NCBI GenBank assembly: GCA_025210695.1 | Contig: JAOARE010000028.1 | Span: forward strand, 1-48,424 | Source: Rickettsiales bacterium | GTDB lineage: Bacteria > Pseudomonadota > Alphaproteobacteria > Rickettsiales > CANDYO01 | Direction: 5' to 3' | Length of the DNA stretch: 48,424 bases | In this document: piece by piece, positions 25,847 to 35,494 of the stretch | Layout of the letters: the number at the start of each line of letters is the position of its first letter | Numbering within the stretch: the first letter of the stretch is position 1 | Translations under genes and position numbers: made by a program | The notes under the pieces: generated by a model | The model's input: the letters and a program-made list of their open reading frames with translations, nothing else | Databases searched by the model: none | Told to the model about the DNA's origin: nothing

Positions 25847-28800
25847 CTATCTAGTTCTTACATCTTGACTCTCTGCTGATCTACTAGCTCTAGACGGAAC
25901 TTTATCTTTCCACTGTTTTTCTAATCGAAACTCAAAGTCTTTTATTTTTGACTCTTTAATATTTATTCTTGACCCCTCTTCTCTTGCCAAAAGATGATCT
26001 TTTTTAATCTGTTCTTTAGAAGAAATCCGTGAAGTTATTTGTGCATATGTGGGTAAATAATCTGCCCTATATAAAGCAACAGCAGCAGCTCCAACACCAA
26101 CAACAGCAAGAGATGTTTGAGGATTGTTAGATACCACAGAATAAGCTGTAGATGCAATAGATGATAAAGATGATCCTACAGTGCTATATACCACACCTCC
26201 AACTAACACTGCATCCTTTATATAAGGAATAGTAGCTAATCTATCCCTTTCAGGAAGTGTATTAAAGGTTACAAATGGCTGAGCAACCATAGCAGCTAAA
26301 TTACCTGTACAATTGACAAAAGTGTCTCTTTTTTCTTTTAAGGTCCCACCTGGTGTAACTGCTTCTACCGTCCTAATTATTCCTTCTTGCGTAACACCCG
26401 TAACAACATCTATAGCTCCCTTTACAAAACCTCTAGCTTTCGGTTCATCATTAATTTTATTTTTTTTGTTAACCTCATAAAGTAGTTCTTCTGTTGCATT
26501 CCTAAACTTCTCTATATCATCTCTTTTAATTGATAATTTAATTTCAGAAGAAGAAGCAACACTACTCTGCAAACAATGTTGTTTCTCAGCTTGAGAAAAC
26601 TTCAAGAAAGTATTATATGTTGCAGGAGATACTAAAATTTCTCTATTAACAACACCTTGAATCAGTTCTTTAATATTTTTGTTATCCTTGTGATTTATGG
26701 CATTTAATAGCTTTCTAGAAGACTCTGAAGATTTCAAAACTTCTATTAACCCACTAAATTCTTTCTCAAAATTCTTTCCATCTATTTTGAAAACTTCTGG
26801 AGTTTCTTTACGAAGATAATCATGAGCTTCTAAAATATTTTTTTCTATTTTCTTTAAAGCAATACTCTTCCAAATTAGTGGAAATTTATAATACCAAGGT
26901 TGATTCTTAATCCTATGCTGCAAGGCAATATATTGATCTGTTAAATCCTTATTTGCTTCCACAACCCAATAGTTGAAATCATTGGTATTCTTGAGATTAT
27001 CTGTTCTATTTTTAAACTCATCTATATTGTAAATAGCAGAATATTGTTTAAAATTTCCATGACCCTGTATAGACTTCTTTAAAGTGTTGCCATGCTTAAC
27101 AAAACCAATCCCTCTATCATGCACAGATCCAATCATAACTTTATTGTTAAGATCCATTCTATGATCATTTTGCCCTCTGGTTAACAGCCTAGTCATATAT
27201 TTTTTAGTAACTTCCCTTGCATATTTTGCAGCCACTCTTCCAGCGGCCAAAGCCGAAGTCATTTTTATGGCCTTGCCAACAACAGACACACCAGGAAATT
27301 TTTCATCTTTTGTATAATATTCAACAACTCCTCCTATCTTTGCCAAACTTATGGCTGTTGACACAAACAAAGCAGCATCAAATATACTGGTAACTTCTAC
27401 CTCATAAGGATCGGCTCCTCTACTAAGCAAGGTTTGGGTTAAATTCGGATAAGAGTTTTTATCAGAGGAAACTTTTTTGTTTAGCGCCTTCTCTATCTCT
27501 TCATGATTTTCTTCACTTTCCAGCCAATCTCTCTGGGCTGAGATTAAATATGCTGAATTTCCATTATTATTCTTATGAGTAATATCTAAATTATTTTCTG
27601 ATAATACAGTTTCGATCATCTCTTTCTTGTTTAAAGCACAAGCATAAATTAGAGGTGTATTTCCTTGCTTATCCACTGCATTTATATCTGCTCCCCTCTC
27701 AAGCAATATTTTCACTAAATCTACATTATTATTGATGACAGCTAACATCAGCGGAGTTAAACCTTTCTTATTCTTATGGTCAACACCAACTCCAGAATTT
27801 AATAAGTCTGTTATGACATTTGTAATATTGATTGTAGATAATTCTGAATAGCTTAATCCCCTCTCATTTGTTGTCTTGGATTTTTCACCAGAATGGGTTG
27901 CTAAATAATGTAAAGCGTTGTTACCTTGAAGATCTAGCTCTCTAGGATCTGCTTTTTTTAATCCATATTCTATAATTTTATGATTATATCCTTCACAAGC
28001 AGCCATAAGAATATTGGTGCCATTTTTGTTTTTACCTAATGAAGCTTCGTCTTTTAATTCGTCAAAAATTATATTTGATCCTGACTTTGCAGCATAAAGA
28101 ATCTGGGTATTTCCTAGAGAATCTTGTACATCAATAGAAATATTACAATTGTCCCTAATATATTCATAGATGTTTTTATCTCCATGCTTTGCAGCAAGCA
28201 TTACCAGCTCTTTGCCATTTTCTTCAAGATAATCTAGAGCCATAGGATGTTCTAAAATTTTTGAGAAAACCTTCTTTTTTAGGTTCAGATTAGAATCTCT
28301 TGTCTGTTTTTTTGAAGCCACATAAGAATCTGTTAGAATTTTAGGATTGTGCTTTAATGCAGCCCCAATATCAAATGAATTATTAGATAATAAAACCTCC
28401 ATTGATTTATAAAGATTATCAATAGTTTCTTGATATGAAGCAATTTCTTTCTGTTTATCCTTGGATACTGGTTTTACTTTCTCTAACCTTATAACCTTCT
28501 TCTCTAATTCTATCTTTCTATCATATGCTTTATTCAGTAAAGTTTTACCTTCATCATGATTGTTTATTCTAGAAGGATCACATTCTAATAAAAATTGAAC
28601 ATCTTCAAAAGATCCTGATAAAACTGCACCCTCTAGGAATTTATTTTTTAAACTAGAATCAACGCTTCTTAGTTTTAGATAATTGGACATTAAATCATGG
28701 TCTTTATTAGCCAAAGCTGCCTTGATCATAGATCTTTGAACGGTAAACCTATTTCTTTCTTCAATATATTTACTAAATAACTCATCAGTTAAATCAATAT

Positions 28801-29122
28801 GGCCATTACTAATAGCTGTTCTAATCAGCTTCTTTACATATTGTTGATCTTCTATTTTTATATGTTTTTTCATTAAAATTTGGAAAATCTCCAATGAGGA
28901 AGAGATCTTGCTACTCTTTGCCAATATTTCAAAGGTATTATCTTGTAATGTTGCTCCTTCAGAAACAAGCTTACTAGCCAGATTAGGTTGCCCATTATAG
29001 CAAGCTTTCTCCAAAAGAGAGTAACCTTCTTCATCTAATTCATTAATATTATCAGAATTTATTACATCTAATAACTCTTGTGGATTTTCAGTCCTATGAT
29101 ATATTTCATGTATGTTTTTCAT
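25847..29122 (-). CDS. Large ankyrin-repeat protein with hydrophobic C-terminal part (1091 aa)
   Basis: Probable host-interaction protein. Ankyrin-type repeats begin near residue 25 (DEEGYSLLEKACYNGQPNLA) and are clearest around residues 330-520 (KGLTPLMLAVINNNVDLVKI; GNTPLIYACALNKKEMIETV). A hydrophobic patch near residue 580-650 (EVTSIFDAALFVSTAISLA; AIKMTSALAAGRVAAKYA) and a long one near 1000-1050 (VLVGGVVYSTVGSSLSSIAS; SLAVVGVGAAAVALY) could insert in membranes. The rest is charged and helical. No signal peptide. The ATG at 29122 is preceded by GAAAGA. It ends exactly against pth. Substrate and host target are unknown. Confidence 0.85.
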   Translation of the reverse strand: MKNIHEIYHRTENPQELLDVINSDNINELDEEGYSLLEKACYNGQPNLASKLVSEGATLQDNTFEILAKSSKISSSLEIFQILMKKHIKIEDQQYVKKLIRTAISNGHIDLTDELFSKYIEERNRFTVQRSMIKAALANKDHDLMSNYLKLRSVDSSLKNKFLEGAVLSGSFEDVQFLLECDPSRINNHDEGKTLLNKAYDRKIELEKKVIRLEKVKPVSKDKQKEIASYQETIDNLYKSMEVLLSNNSFDIGAALKHNPKILTDSYVASKKQTRDSNLNLKKKVFSKILEHPMALDYLEENGKELVMLAAKHGDKNIYEYIRDNCNISIDVQDSLGNTQILYAAKSGSNIIFDELKDEASLGKNKNGTNILMAACEGYNHKIIEYGLKKADPRELDLQGNNALHYLATHSGEKSKTTNERGLSYSELSTINITNVITDLLNSGVGVDHKNKKGLTPLMLAVINNNVDLVKILLERGADINAVDKQGNTPLIYACALNKKEMIETVLSENNLDITHKNNNGNSAYLISAQRDWLESEENHEEIEKALNKKVSSDKNSYPNLTQTLLSRGADPYEVEVTSIFDAALFVSTAISLAKIGGVVEYYTKDEKFPGVSVVGKAIKMTSALAAGRVAAKYAREVTKKYMTRLLTRGQNDHRMDLNNKVMIGSVHDRGIGFVKHGNTLKKSIQGHGNFKQYSAIYNIDEFKNRTDNLKNTNDFNYWVVEANKDLTDQYIALQHRIKNQPWYYKFPLIWKSIALKKIEKNILEAHDYLRKETPEVFKIDGKNFEKEFSGLIEVLKSSESSRKLLNAINHKDNKNIKELIQGVVNREILVSPATYNTFLKFSQAEKQHCLQSSVASSSEIKLSIKRDDIEKFRNATEELLYEVNKKNKINDEPKARGFVKGAIDVVTGVTQEGIIRTVEAVTPGGTLKEKRDTFVNCTGNLAAMVAQPFVTFNTLPERDRLATIPYIKDAVLVGGVVYSTVGSSLSSIASTAYSVVSNNPQTSLAVVGVGAAAVALYRADYLPTYAQITSRISSKEQIKKDHLLAREEGSRINIKESKIKDFEFRLEKQWKDKVPSRASRSAESQDVRTR

Positions 29123-29462
29123 CTTTCTTTCAATAAATTAAATAATATAACCTCTACAAGGTAGATTATGTCCTATAACTAATAATAATGCCCTTTTTTT
29201 AAAGGCTATACAATATAAAGTTATCCATACTTTAAGTTAAAACAAACAACAATTTTGATTATCTTATTAAAAAATTAAATAAAATAAATCTCTTTAAAGT
29301 AATCTATTTTTATGGTATGTTTGGCGGAAATTCATCTATGTGTTAATTAAAGGCGCTGCTCTGTGATATTTTCCTTTCACTAAAAGAGAATTAACAAAGA
29401 GCTCAGTGAATTTTAAGTAAAATAAGATAAGATTATATTAACTATATTTAGATAATTAGATT
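29123..29462. other. Divergent intergenic region, ankyrin gene / clpX
   Basis: 340 bases, very AT-rich, no credible gene. It must hold the promoters of both divergent genes, but I cannot pick a convincing one: TATATT near 29433 is a possible clpX -10 without a good -35. clpP, usually just upstream of clpX, is absent. clpX has no clear ribosome site. Confidence 0.5.
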
Positions 29463-30773
29463 ATGAGTGATACAAAAGACAAAGATCCAAAAGAAAACTT
29501 ACAATGCTCTTTTTGTGGAAAGAGTCAGCACCATGTAAAAAAACTGATTGCTGGACCAGATATGTTCATATGTAATGAATGCGTTGAGCTTTGCGTTGAT
29601 ATTATGAATGACCCTAATTTATCATCCAACATAACTGAAGAAAAAAAGAGGCCACTCACTCCCAAAGAGATTGTGAATATTCTTAATGATTATGTAATTA
29701 GCCAAGATCATGCTAAAAAAATTCTTTCTGTAGCGGTATATAACCACTATAAAAGATTAGAACATATTGATAAAAAAGAAGAAGTAGAAATTAGTAAATC
29801 TAATATCCTTTTAATTGGACCTACCGGTTGTGGTAAAACACTTCTAGCTCAAACTTTAGCTAGGATTCTAGACGTTCCATTCACCGTGGCAGATGCTACC
29901 TCTTTAACTGAAGCAGGTTATGTGGGAGAAGATGTTGAAAATATTATCTTAAGATTGTTACAAGCCGCTAATTATGATGTGGAAAAAGCACAACGTGGTA
30001 TTGTTTATATTGATGAAGTAGATAAAATCTCACGTAAATCTGAAAACCCATCTATCACTCGTGATGTATCAGGAGAGGGCGTACAACAAGCATTATTAAA
30101 AATCATGGAAGGAACTGTTGCCTCTGTTCCCCCACAAGGTGGACGCAAACATCCTCAACAAGATTGTGTTCAAGTTGACACCACCAATATTTTGTTTATT
30201 TGTGGTGGCGCATTTAGCGGATTAGATAAGCTTATTTCAGCACGAGACGAAAAAAGTTCTATTGGATTTGGAGCAAAAGTACAAAGTAAAAAAGAAGTTT
30301 CTGAAGAGGATTTATTAAGTAAGGTTGAGCCAGAAGATCTAGTAAAATATGGATTAATTCCTGAATTCATTGGCCGTCTACCAGTAGTTGCTACTTTAGT
30401 TGACTTAAAAGAGGACGCATTGATAGAAATCCTAACAAAACCCCGTAATGCTTTAATCAAACAATATAGTAAATTATTTGATATGGAAGATGTGCAGCTA
30501 AAATTCTTAGACAATGCACTACAGGCCATAGCTAGAAAAGCTATAGATCGCAAAACTGGTGCACGCGGACTTCGATCTATTATAGAATCTATTTTATTAG
30601 ACTCTATGTTTGAATTGCCTGATGATAAAAAAATATCTGAAGTGATTGTTGATGAGGAAGTAGTAGCAGGAAAAAAGAAACCTATGACTGTATTTTCAAA
30701 TTCCCAAGAAATTAAACCTACTACTCTAAACAACACAGGCTCTAAATCTAAAGATAAAGCCTGCCATATATAA
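29463..30773 (+). CDS. clpX: ATP-dependent Clp protease ATP-binding subunit ClpX
   Basis: AAA+ unfoldase that feeds tagged substrates, including SsrA-tagged ones, to ClpP. The N-terminal zinc-binding domain has Cys15, Cys18, Cys37 and Cys40 (CSFC and CNEC). Walker A is GPTGCGKT at residues 119-126, Walker B includes [10 protein letters not shown], the substrate-gripping pore loop lies in [13 protein letters not shown], and the C-terminal domain has [19 protein letters not shown]. Length 436 is typical. The IGF-type ClpP-docking loop is present as SSIGFGAKV. It is 12 bp upstream of the thiolase gene. clpP is not adjacent, unlike most bacteria. Confidence 0.98.
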   Translation: MSDTKDKDPKENLQCSFCGKSQHHVKKLIAGPDMFICNECVELCVDIMNDPNLSSNITEEKKRPLTPKEIVNILNDYVISQDHAKKILSVAVYNHYKRLEHIDKKEEVEISKSNILLIGPTGCGKTLLAQTLARILDVPFTVADATSLTEAGYVGEDVENIILRLLQAANYDVEKAQRGIVYIDEVDKISRKSENPSITRDVSGEGVQQALLKIMEGTVASVPPQGGRKHPQQDCVQVDTTNILFICGGAFSGLDKLISARDEKSSIGFGAKVQSKKEVSEEDLLSKVEPEDLVKYGLIPEFIGRLPVVATLVDLKEDALIEILTKPRNALIKQYSKLFDMEDVQLKFLDNALQAIARKAIDRKTGARGLRSIIESILLDSMFELPDDKKISEVIVDEEVVAGKKKPMTVFSNSQEIKPTTLNNTGSKSKDKACHI

Positions 30774-30785
30774 GGAATTCGATCT

Positions 30786-31958
30786 ATGGAAGAATTGTAT
30801 ATTATAGATGCTAAGCGCACAGCTATAGGAAGCTTTAATGGCAGCCTGTCAAACTCACCTGCTCATATGCTTGGGGCGGCATTAATTGAATATTTAATAT
30901 CAAATAACAATCTAAATCCAGCCTTAGTATCTGAAGTTATAATGGGACAAGCATTAACTTCAGGGCAAGGGCAAAATCCTGCAAGACAAGCAGCTATCTA
31001 TGGAACATTACCTAACACAGTACCAGCAATGACTATAAATCAAGTCTGTGGCTCAGGGCTGAAAGCAATAGCTCTGGCGGCCCAAGCTATTATAGCTGGA
31101 GATGCAGATGTAATTATAGCTGGAGGACAAGAAAATATGAGCCTTGCTCCGCATGCAATAAACATACGCAATGGACATAAATTTGGTGATACTAAATTGA
31201 CCGATCTAATGCTATGTGATGGACTTGTGGACGCTTTCTCTTCTGCGTCGATGGGAATAACAGCCGAAAATATAGCAAAAAAATATAATATAAGCCGACA
31301 AGAGCAAGATGAATTTTCTTACCTTTCTCAAAATAAAGCAGAGACTGCCCAAAAAAATAATCGTTTTGTTGATGAAATCCTGCCTATTACTATAACAAAA
31401 AAGAAGGAAGAAATTATTTTTAATAATGATGAATTTATTCGTCATGGAACAACCTATGATGCATTAGCCAAACTACGCCCTGCCTTTGATAAGCAAGGAA
31501 GCGTTACTGCCGGTAATTCTTCTGGTATTAATGATGGTGCTGCTGCTGTTTTATTAATGAGCAAAAACAAAGCTGAATCATTAGGACTCAAACCAATAGC
31601 TAAGATTGCTTCTTATGCTTGCACCGGAGTGGCTCCTGATATTATGGGAACTGGTCCAATCTCTGCAACACAACAAGCTCTAAGTAAAGCTAATTGGAAT
31701 ATCAATGAATTAGACCTTATAGAAGCTAACGAAGCTTTTGCTGCCCAGGCCATATCTGTAAATAAAGAATTGGGATGGGATGTTAACAAAGTAAACGTTA
31801 ATGGTGGATCAATAGCCCTTGGTCATCCAATTGGAGCATCTGGTGCTAGAATTTTAGTAACATTACTCTATGAAATGCAAAAACGTGATGCTAAAAAGGG
31901 CCTTACCACTTTATGCGTTGGTGGTGGAATGGGCGTGGCTATGTGTATTAAGCGCTAG
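30786..31958 (+). CDS. Acetyl-CoA C-acetyltransferase (biosynthetic-type thiolase)
   Basis: Condenses or cleaves acetoacetyl-CoA. The nucleophilic Cys88 lies in INQVCGSGLKA, the active-site His in GGSIALGHPIGASGAR, and the second Cys in TLCVGGGMG; GGQENMSLAPH and NEAFAAQ are further family motifs. Length 390 is normal for AtoB/PhaA. It starts 12 bp after clpX, with AAGGAA before the ATG, and ends 6 bp from the convergent yaiI. No phaB, phaC or other fatty-acid genes are near, so its pathway (polyhydroxybutyrate, ketone-body or lipid metabolism) cannot be read from context. Confidence 0.95.
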   Translation: MEELYIIDAKRTAIGSFNGSLSNSPAHMLGAALIEYLISNNNLNPALVSEVIMGQALTSGQGQNPARQAAIYGTLPNTVPAMTINQVCGSGLKAIALAAQAIIAGDADVIIAGGQENMSLAPHAINIRNGHKFGDTKLTDLMLCDGLVDAFSSASMGITAENIAKKYNISRQEQDEFSYLSQNKAETAQKNNRFVDEILPITITKKKEEIIFNNDEFIRHGTTYDALAKLRPAFDKQGSVTAGNSSGINDGAAAVLLMSKNKAESLGLKPIAKIASYACTGVAPDIMGTGPISATQQALSKANWNINELDLIEANEAFAAQAISVNKELGWDVNKVNVNGGSIALGHPIGASGARILVTLLYEMQKRDAKKGLTTLCVGGGMGVAMCIKR

Positions 31959-31964
31959 ACATCA

Positions 31965-32408
31965 CTATTTTATTTTTTGAATAACAGATTCTAGTTCTTG
32001 AAGAAACCGAGAACGATCTTGTTTTAAAAAACTCTGATTATAACCAGAAATTTCACCAATTTCACGAAGATGAGTATTTAGATTTCTCATGGCTACCATC
32101 ACGCCTATATTATCTTCGGTAAAACTCTTGCCCTTAGGCCCTATCACATAAGCAGATTTTTTAAGACATCTTTCAGCCAGTAATATATCCGCTGTTATTG
32201 CTATATCATTTTGTTGTATATGTTCAGCAATCCAATTATCGGCAGCATCTGCTCCAGCAGAAACAAGAATTTTATGAACTTTAGGTCCCATAACCTGAAG
32301 TATCCAGCTATTACTAATCATATAAACTTCTAATCCGTAACGCCTAGAAACACGAATTACTTCATCTTTTACTGGACAGGAATCTGCGTCCACATATATA
32401 TTCAACAT
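31965..32408 (-). CDS. yaiI: YaiI/YqxD family (DUF188) protein
   Basis: Conserved bacterial protein of the YaiI/YqxD family, with a PIN-like nuclease fold by general knowledge of the family but no established substrate. The signature N-terminus YVDADSCPVKDEVIRV, the motif VSAGADAADNWIAEH and ADILLAERCLKK with GPKGKSFTEDNIG are all visible, including the acidic residues that would bind metal. Length 147 is normal. It lies 18 bp after the kinase-like gene on the same strand and could be the last gene of the tolC-popZ-virD4 run. Confidence 0.93.
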   Translation of the reverse strand: MLNIYVDADSCPVKDEVIRVSRRYGLEVYMISNSWILQVMGPKVHKILVSAGADAADNWIAEHIQQNDIAITADILLAERCLKKSAYVIGPKGKSFTEDNIGVMVAMRNLNTHLREIGEISGYNQSFLKQDRSRFLQELESVIQKIK

Positions 32409-32426
32409 ATTTGACTAACCTAGAAA

Positions 32427-33731
32427 TTAACGCCCTATATTATTTGTTTTTCTGCGATTACGAATTTCATCTGGAGTATTTTCTTTATCTCGTCTTGTCC
32501 TATCATTTGGGGTGGTGAAACCGCTTTTTACCAATGTTTTACCTATACCTGCAATAGTTAACTCGGATTTTGGATTTATTGTTAAGTTTAAATTAGGACG
32601 CTTCTTCTTAACACTAGAGTTAGGAGCAACAGCAGGATAATCTTCAGTTCTTTTTCCTAAAATATTATTTTTTTCAGCTCTTCTTTCATTCATAAGAGTT
32701 GCTTTTCTTCTTTCTTCAGCAGCGCGCCCATCTACTTCTGCTTTTAAGGCTGATATTTTAGGTGTTATCGGGCATCCTACTTCAATCATGTGATCATAAT
32801 ATACTTCAACTATATTTAATTGCTTACTCCTAAATTCACCCATCTTTTTTTCTATTTCTTCTTCTGTAAAGATATTATGATCTACAAACTGCTCATTATT
32901 TGTTATTAATGCCCTTATTTCTGCATCATCAAGGCTAGCAATATTTGAAAAAACCTCTGCAGCTTCCTTTTTTCCCTCATCAGTTAAATCATAATAAGAT
33001 AACCATGTTTGATTATTAGCGCTGGAAGGCATATCAGAAGATATCTGATGAGTCATTCTTGCTTCACCACCATCAACTATAATTAATTTATTGCTAACTG
33101 GATCAAAACCTACATTTCCACCTGAAGAACCTATACAGTCATAGTTACCCATAAAATTATTTATAGCAAAAAATGCTCCCATCCCTTTAGGCTCCGGCGG
33201 AAGAGTGTCTATATTCCCATCTTGCCTCATTTCTCCCTCAGCATTCTTAACGTGATATCTATAAAATTCACCTACATCTTTATAGGGAACTATCATTTCT
33301 GATCTAAAATGTGCTATTTCTGTAGAGTTTATAAGGTCTACAACTTCATCAATAACCATCTTGTCTAACGAACTACTTTCTATGGACTCAACATCACATT
33401 TACTAGCTAATTTCTTTCTAACACTACAGGCAGACTCAGAATATCTACTGGGATGCATAAATACAATATCCGTTTCCGGCAATATACATTTATCACCCCC
33501 TACAGCCTGCGCTATATTAAAAAAAACCTTTTCATCACATGATCTTCGAGACATTTCTGCTGTTAAAAGAGTCGCATCATTATAATCATTCAATTTATAA
33601 CTTCCATGAGCTCTGGGAATTCCTAATTTTACAACATATTTTTTTTCTCCATCACCCATAATGGCACCAGGAGATGCTCCTTGTTTATCTCCTAAAAAAA
33701 ACATTTGAGACGACTCTGAGGATGATTTCAT
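32427..33731 (-). CDS. Kinase-like protein (HipA/PI-kinase type motifs), candidate type IV effector
   Basis: I know no named family, but the 434-residue product has the layout of an atypical kinase. Residues 18-40 resemble a glycine-rich loop and ATP-binding lysine (GASPGAIMG, then YVVK with Lys35); residues 190-225 resemble a catalytic loop and metal site: NFMGNYD (Asp198), GGN (Asn206), then IIVDGGEA (Asp220). This K-D-N-D order with a G-N-Y-D core is what HipA and phosphoinositide-kinase-like proteins show. The C-terminal 110 residues are basic and disordered-looking, with KKKRP near 380 that resembles a nuclear localisation signal. It begins 26 bp after virD4. Function as a secreted kinase is inference. 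Confidence 0.6.
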   Translation of the reverse strand: MKSSSESSQMFFLGDKQGASPGAIMGDGEKKYVVKLGIPRAHGSYKLNDYNDATLLTAEMSRRSCDEKVFFNIAQAVGGDKCILPETDIVFMHPSRYSESACSVRKKLASKCDVESIESSSLDKMVIDEVVDLINSTEIAHFRSEMIVPYKDVGEFYRYHVKNAEGEMRQDGNIDTLPPEPKGMGAFFAINNFMGNYDCIGSSGGNVGFDPVSNKLIIVDGGEARMTHQISSDMPSSANNQTWLSYYDLTDEGKKEAAEVFSNIASLDDAEIRALITNNEQFVDHNIFTEEEIEKKMGEFRSKQLNIVEVYYDHMIEVGCPITPKISALKAEVDGRAAEERRKATLMNERRAEKNNILGKRTEDYPAVAPNSSVKKKRPNLNLTINPKSELTIAGIGKTLVKSGFTTPNDRTRRDKENTPDEIRNRRKTNNIGR

Positions 33732-33757
33732 AATATTACTCCATTTTTATTATAATA

Positions 33758-35491
33758 TTAATCTTCTTCTTTTTCTGGCGCAGAATAGGCTGATTGCTGC
33801 GGAATATCAATAGGTTTCAATAAACGCTTAGTAAAGAATTTATCTTGATAATATTTTATTTTAGATGATCTAATTGGAGGATAAGACTCAATTAAGAGAA
33901 TCTGTTCATCACGAGGCAAACCAATAACTTCTTGAGGTAACAATAAGGCTCTTTGCACTTCAGAGACATTTACAGACTTACGTGTTAATTCTAATAATTT
34001 AGGCTTTGTATATGATTCTTGGGTAACTGTTTTATTACCACATAATTGAGATATAAGATTTGCAGTATCCATATTATTTGCAGCAAAGGTAATCCTATAT
34101 GTAGCATTTGAAAGAAATGAGTTCATTCCAGACTCTTCGTAAATTCCCTTAAGCTGTTGAGTATCTTGAATAATTAGAAATAGCCTTACATGATATCCAC
34201 GGAAATATGCAATACCTGTCATAAAGCTATCCATTTTTCCTAAAGTTGGGAACTCATCGAGCAAGAACATAACCCCGTATGGCTCGTCTTCTCCTGGCAT
34301 TTTTCTACTTAAAAATTCTGTAGCTTGTTGATAGAAAATCTGCATTAATGGCTGTAATCTTTTTAAGTTATCAGGGGTTAAACCAACATAAACTGTGGTT
34401 TTTTCTTTTTTGAACATCTGCACGTTAAAGTCGCTAGTAGCCGTGGCCGTATCAATCAACGGATTGGCCCATAGCTCTATTGCAGAGTTTAAAGTTGATA
34501 CAACACTACCTCGTTCTTTATCTGGTTTCTGCAAGAATGCTGCTAAATTCATATAACCAGCTGGATGAATATGCTTACCTAAAGTATCCATTCCAACAGC
34601 TAAGTTATAAACCACATCATCACTACGCATAGTACGAACTACCTCACCAAATGATTTTATTTTATCTGGATCAGCAAGTATATATAACACTACACCAAGA
34701 AATAAACTACGCGCCTCATTTTCCCAAAATTCTACTTTTGGTAGAATAAGGCTTCCTAATTTCTGCACATCATCCACCATTTGACCAGGCTTAGTACTAA
34801 TCCAATCAATAGGGTTATAGCAGTGGGTTCTTCCATCTGGATCAGCAGGAGACCAAGTAAAGCATTTTTGTCCTATGGAAGAACGCCAACCACTAGTTAA
34901 GTCATGATTTTCAAGCTTAATGTCATGAACTACAACAGACTCTTCCCAAAATAGTAGATTAGGTATTACAAACCCCACACCTTTACCAGAACCAGTAGGA
35001 GCAAATAATAACGAATGTTGATACCCCCCACTAACAAAATACCCACCATCATTTGTTCCTAATAACATACCACTCTTATTTCTAAGACCTGCTCTTTCAA
35101 TATCGTCATCACTAGCCCATTTAGCATCACCATGCACTTTTTCTTTCCCTTTAAAAATATCATGATGAGTAATTTTGTTCCATTTTTTCTTTAGCATTAT
35201 AATAAGGAAGCCATATATCCCTATAAAAAGACCAAAGAACTTTGCTAATAAAAATTCTACAGCAGGATATCCAGCAATTAGGGTATATGATCCTTGAAAC
35301 GTTAATTGACTATAATTAGTAATAATCCACTTAGCAATGCTTAGATAAAACTCTAATAAACCTTGAATGTCGAAAAAATCTGCTGTTGGAATAATAAGAA
35401 AAACAAATATAGCTATGTTCGCATAACTAGCTATTGCTACAAAGAATAGTATTATAATAGTTCTAAATATGATGTTAATATATTTTTTCAT
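33758..35491 (-). CDS. virD4: Type IV secretion coupling protein VirD4
   Basis: Hexameric ATPase that recruits substrates to the type IV secretion channel at the inner membrane. Two or three N-terminal membrane helices (about residues 7-36 and 80-100) precede the cytoplasmic ATPase: Walker A APTGSGKG at 164-171, the NPIDW motif near 226, Walker B VMFLLDEF at 406-413, and the motif near 430-450 with GYHVRLFLIIQDTQQL. Length 577 fits the Rickettsiales rvhD4. Its neighbours are an exported ankyrin protein 4 bp upstream and a kinase-like protein 26 bp downstream. virB8-virB11, which usually precede it in Rickettsiales, are absent here. Confidence 0.97.
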   Translation of the reverse strand: MKKYINIIFRTIIILFFVAIASYANIAIFVFLIIPTADFFDIQGLLEFYLSIAKWIITNYSQLTFQGSYTLIAGYPAVEFLLAKFFGLFIGIYGFLIIMLKKKWNKITHHDIFKGKEKVHGDAKWASDDDIERAGLRNKSGMLLGTNDGGYFVSGGYQHSLLFAPTGSGKGVGFVIPNLLFWEESVVVHDIKLENHDLTSGWRSSIGQKCFTWSPADPDGRTHCYNPIDWISTKPGQMVDDVQKLGSLILPKVEFWENEARSLFLGVVLYILADPDKIKSFGEVVRTMRSDDVVYNLAVGMDTLGKHIHPAGYMNLAAFLQKPDKERGSVVSTLNSAIELWANPLIDTATATSDFNVQMFKKEKTTVYVGLTPDNLKRLQPLMQIFYQQATEFLSRKMPGEDEPYGVMFLLDEFPTLGKMDSFMTGIAYFRGYHVRLFLIIQDTQQLKGIYEESGMNSFLSNATYRITFAANNMDTANLISQLCGNKTVTQESYTKPKLLELTRKSVNVSEVQRALLLPQEVIGLPRDEQILLIESYPPIRSSKIKYYQDKFFTKRLLKPIDIPQQSAYSAPEKEED

Positions 35492-35494
35492 AAG

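Noticed and set aside
30170..30820. 216-codon minus-strand frame
   Set aside because: Antisense shadow of clpX, whose protein is fully explained by family motifs; Ser/Ile-rich composition typical of a mirror frame.
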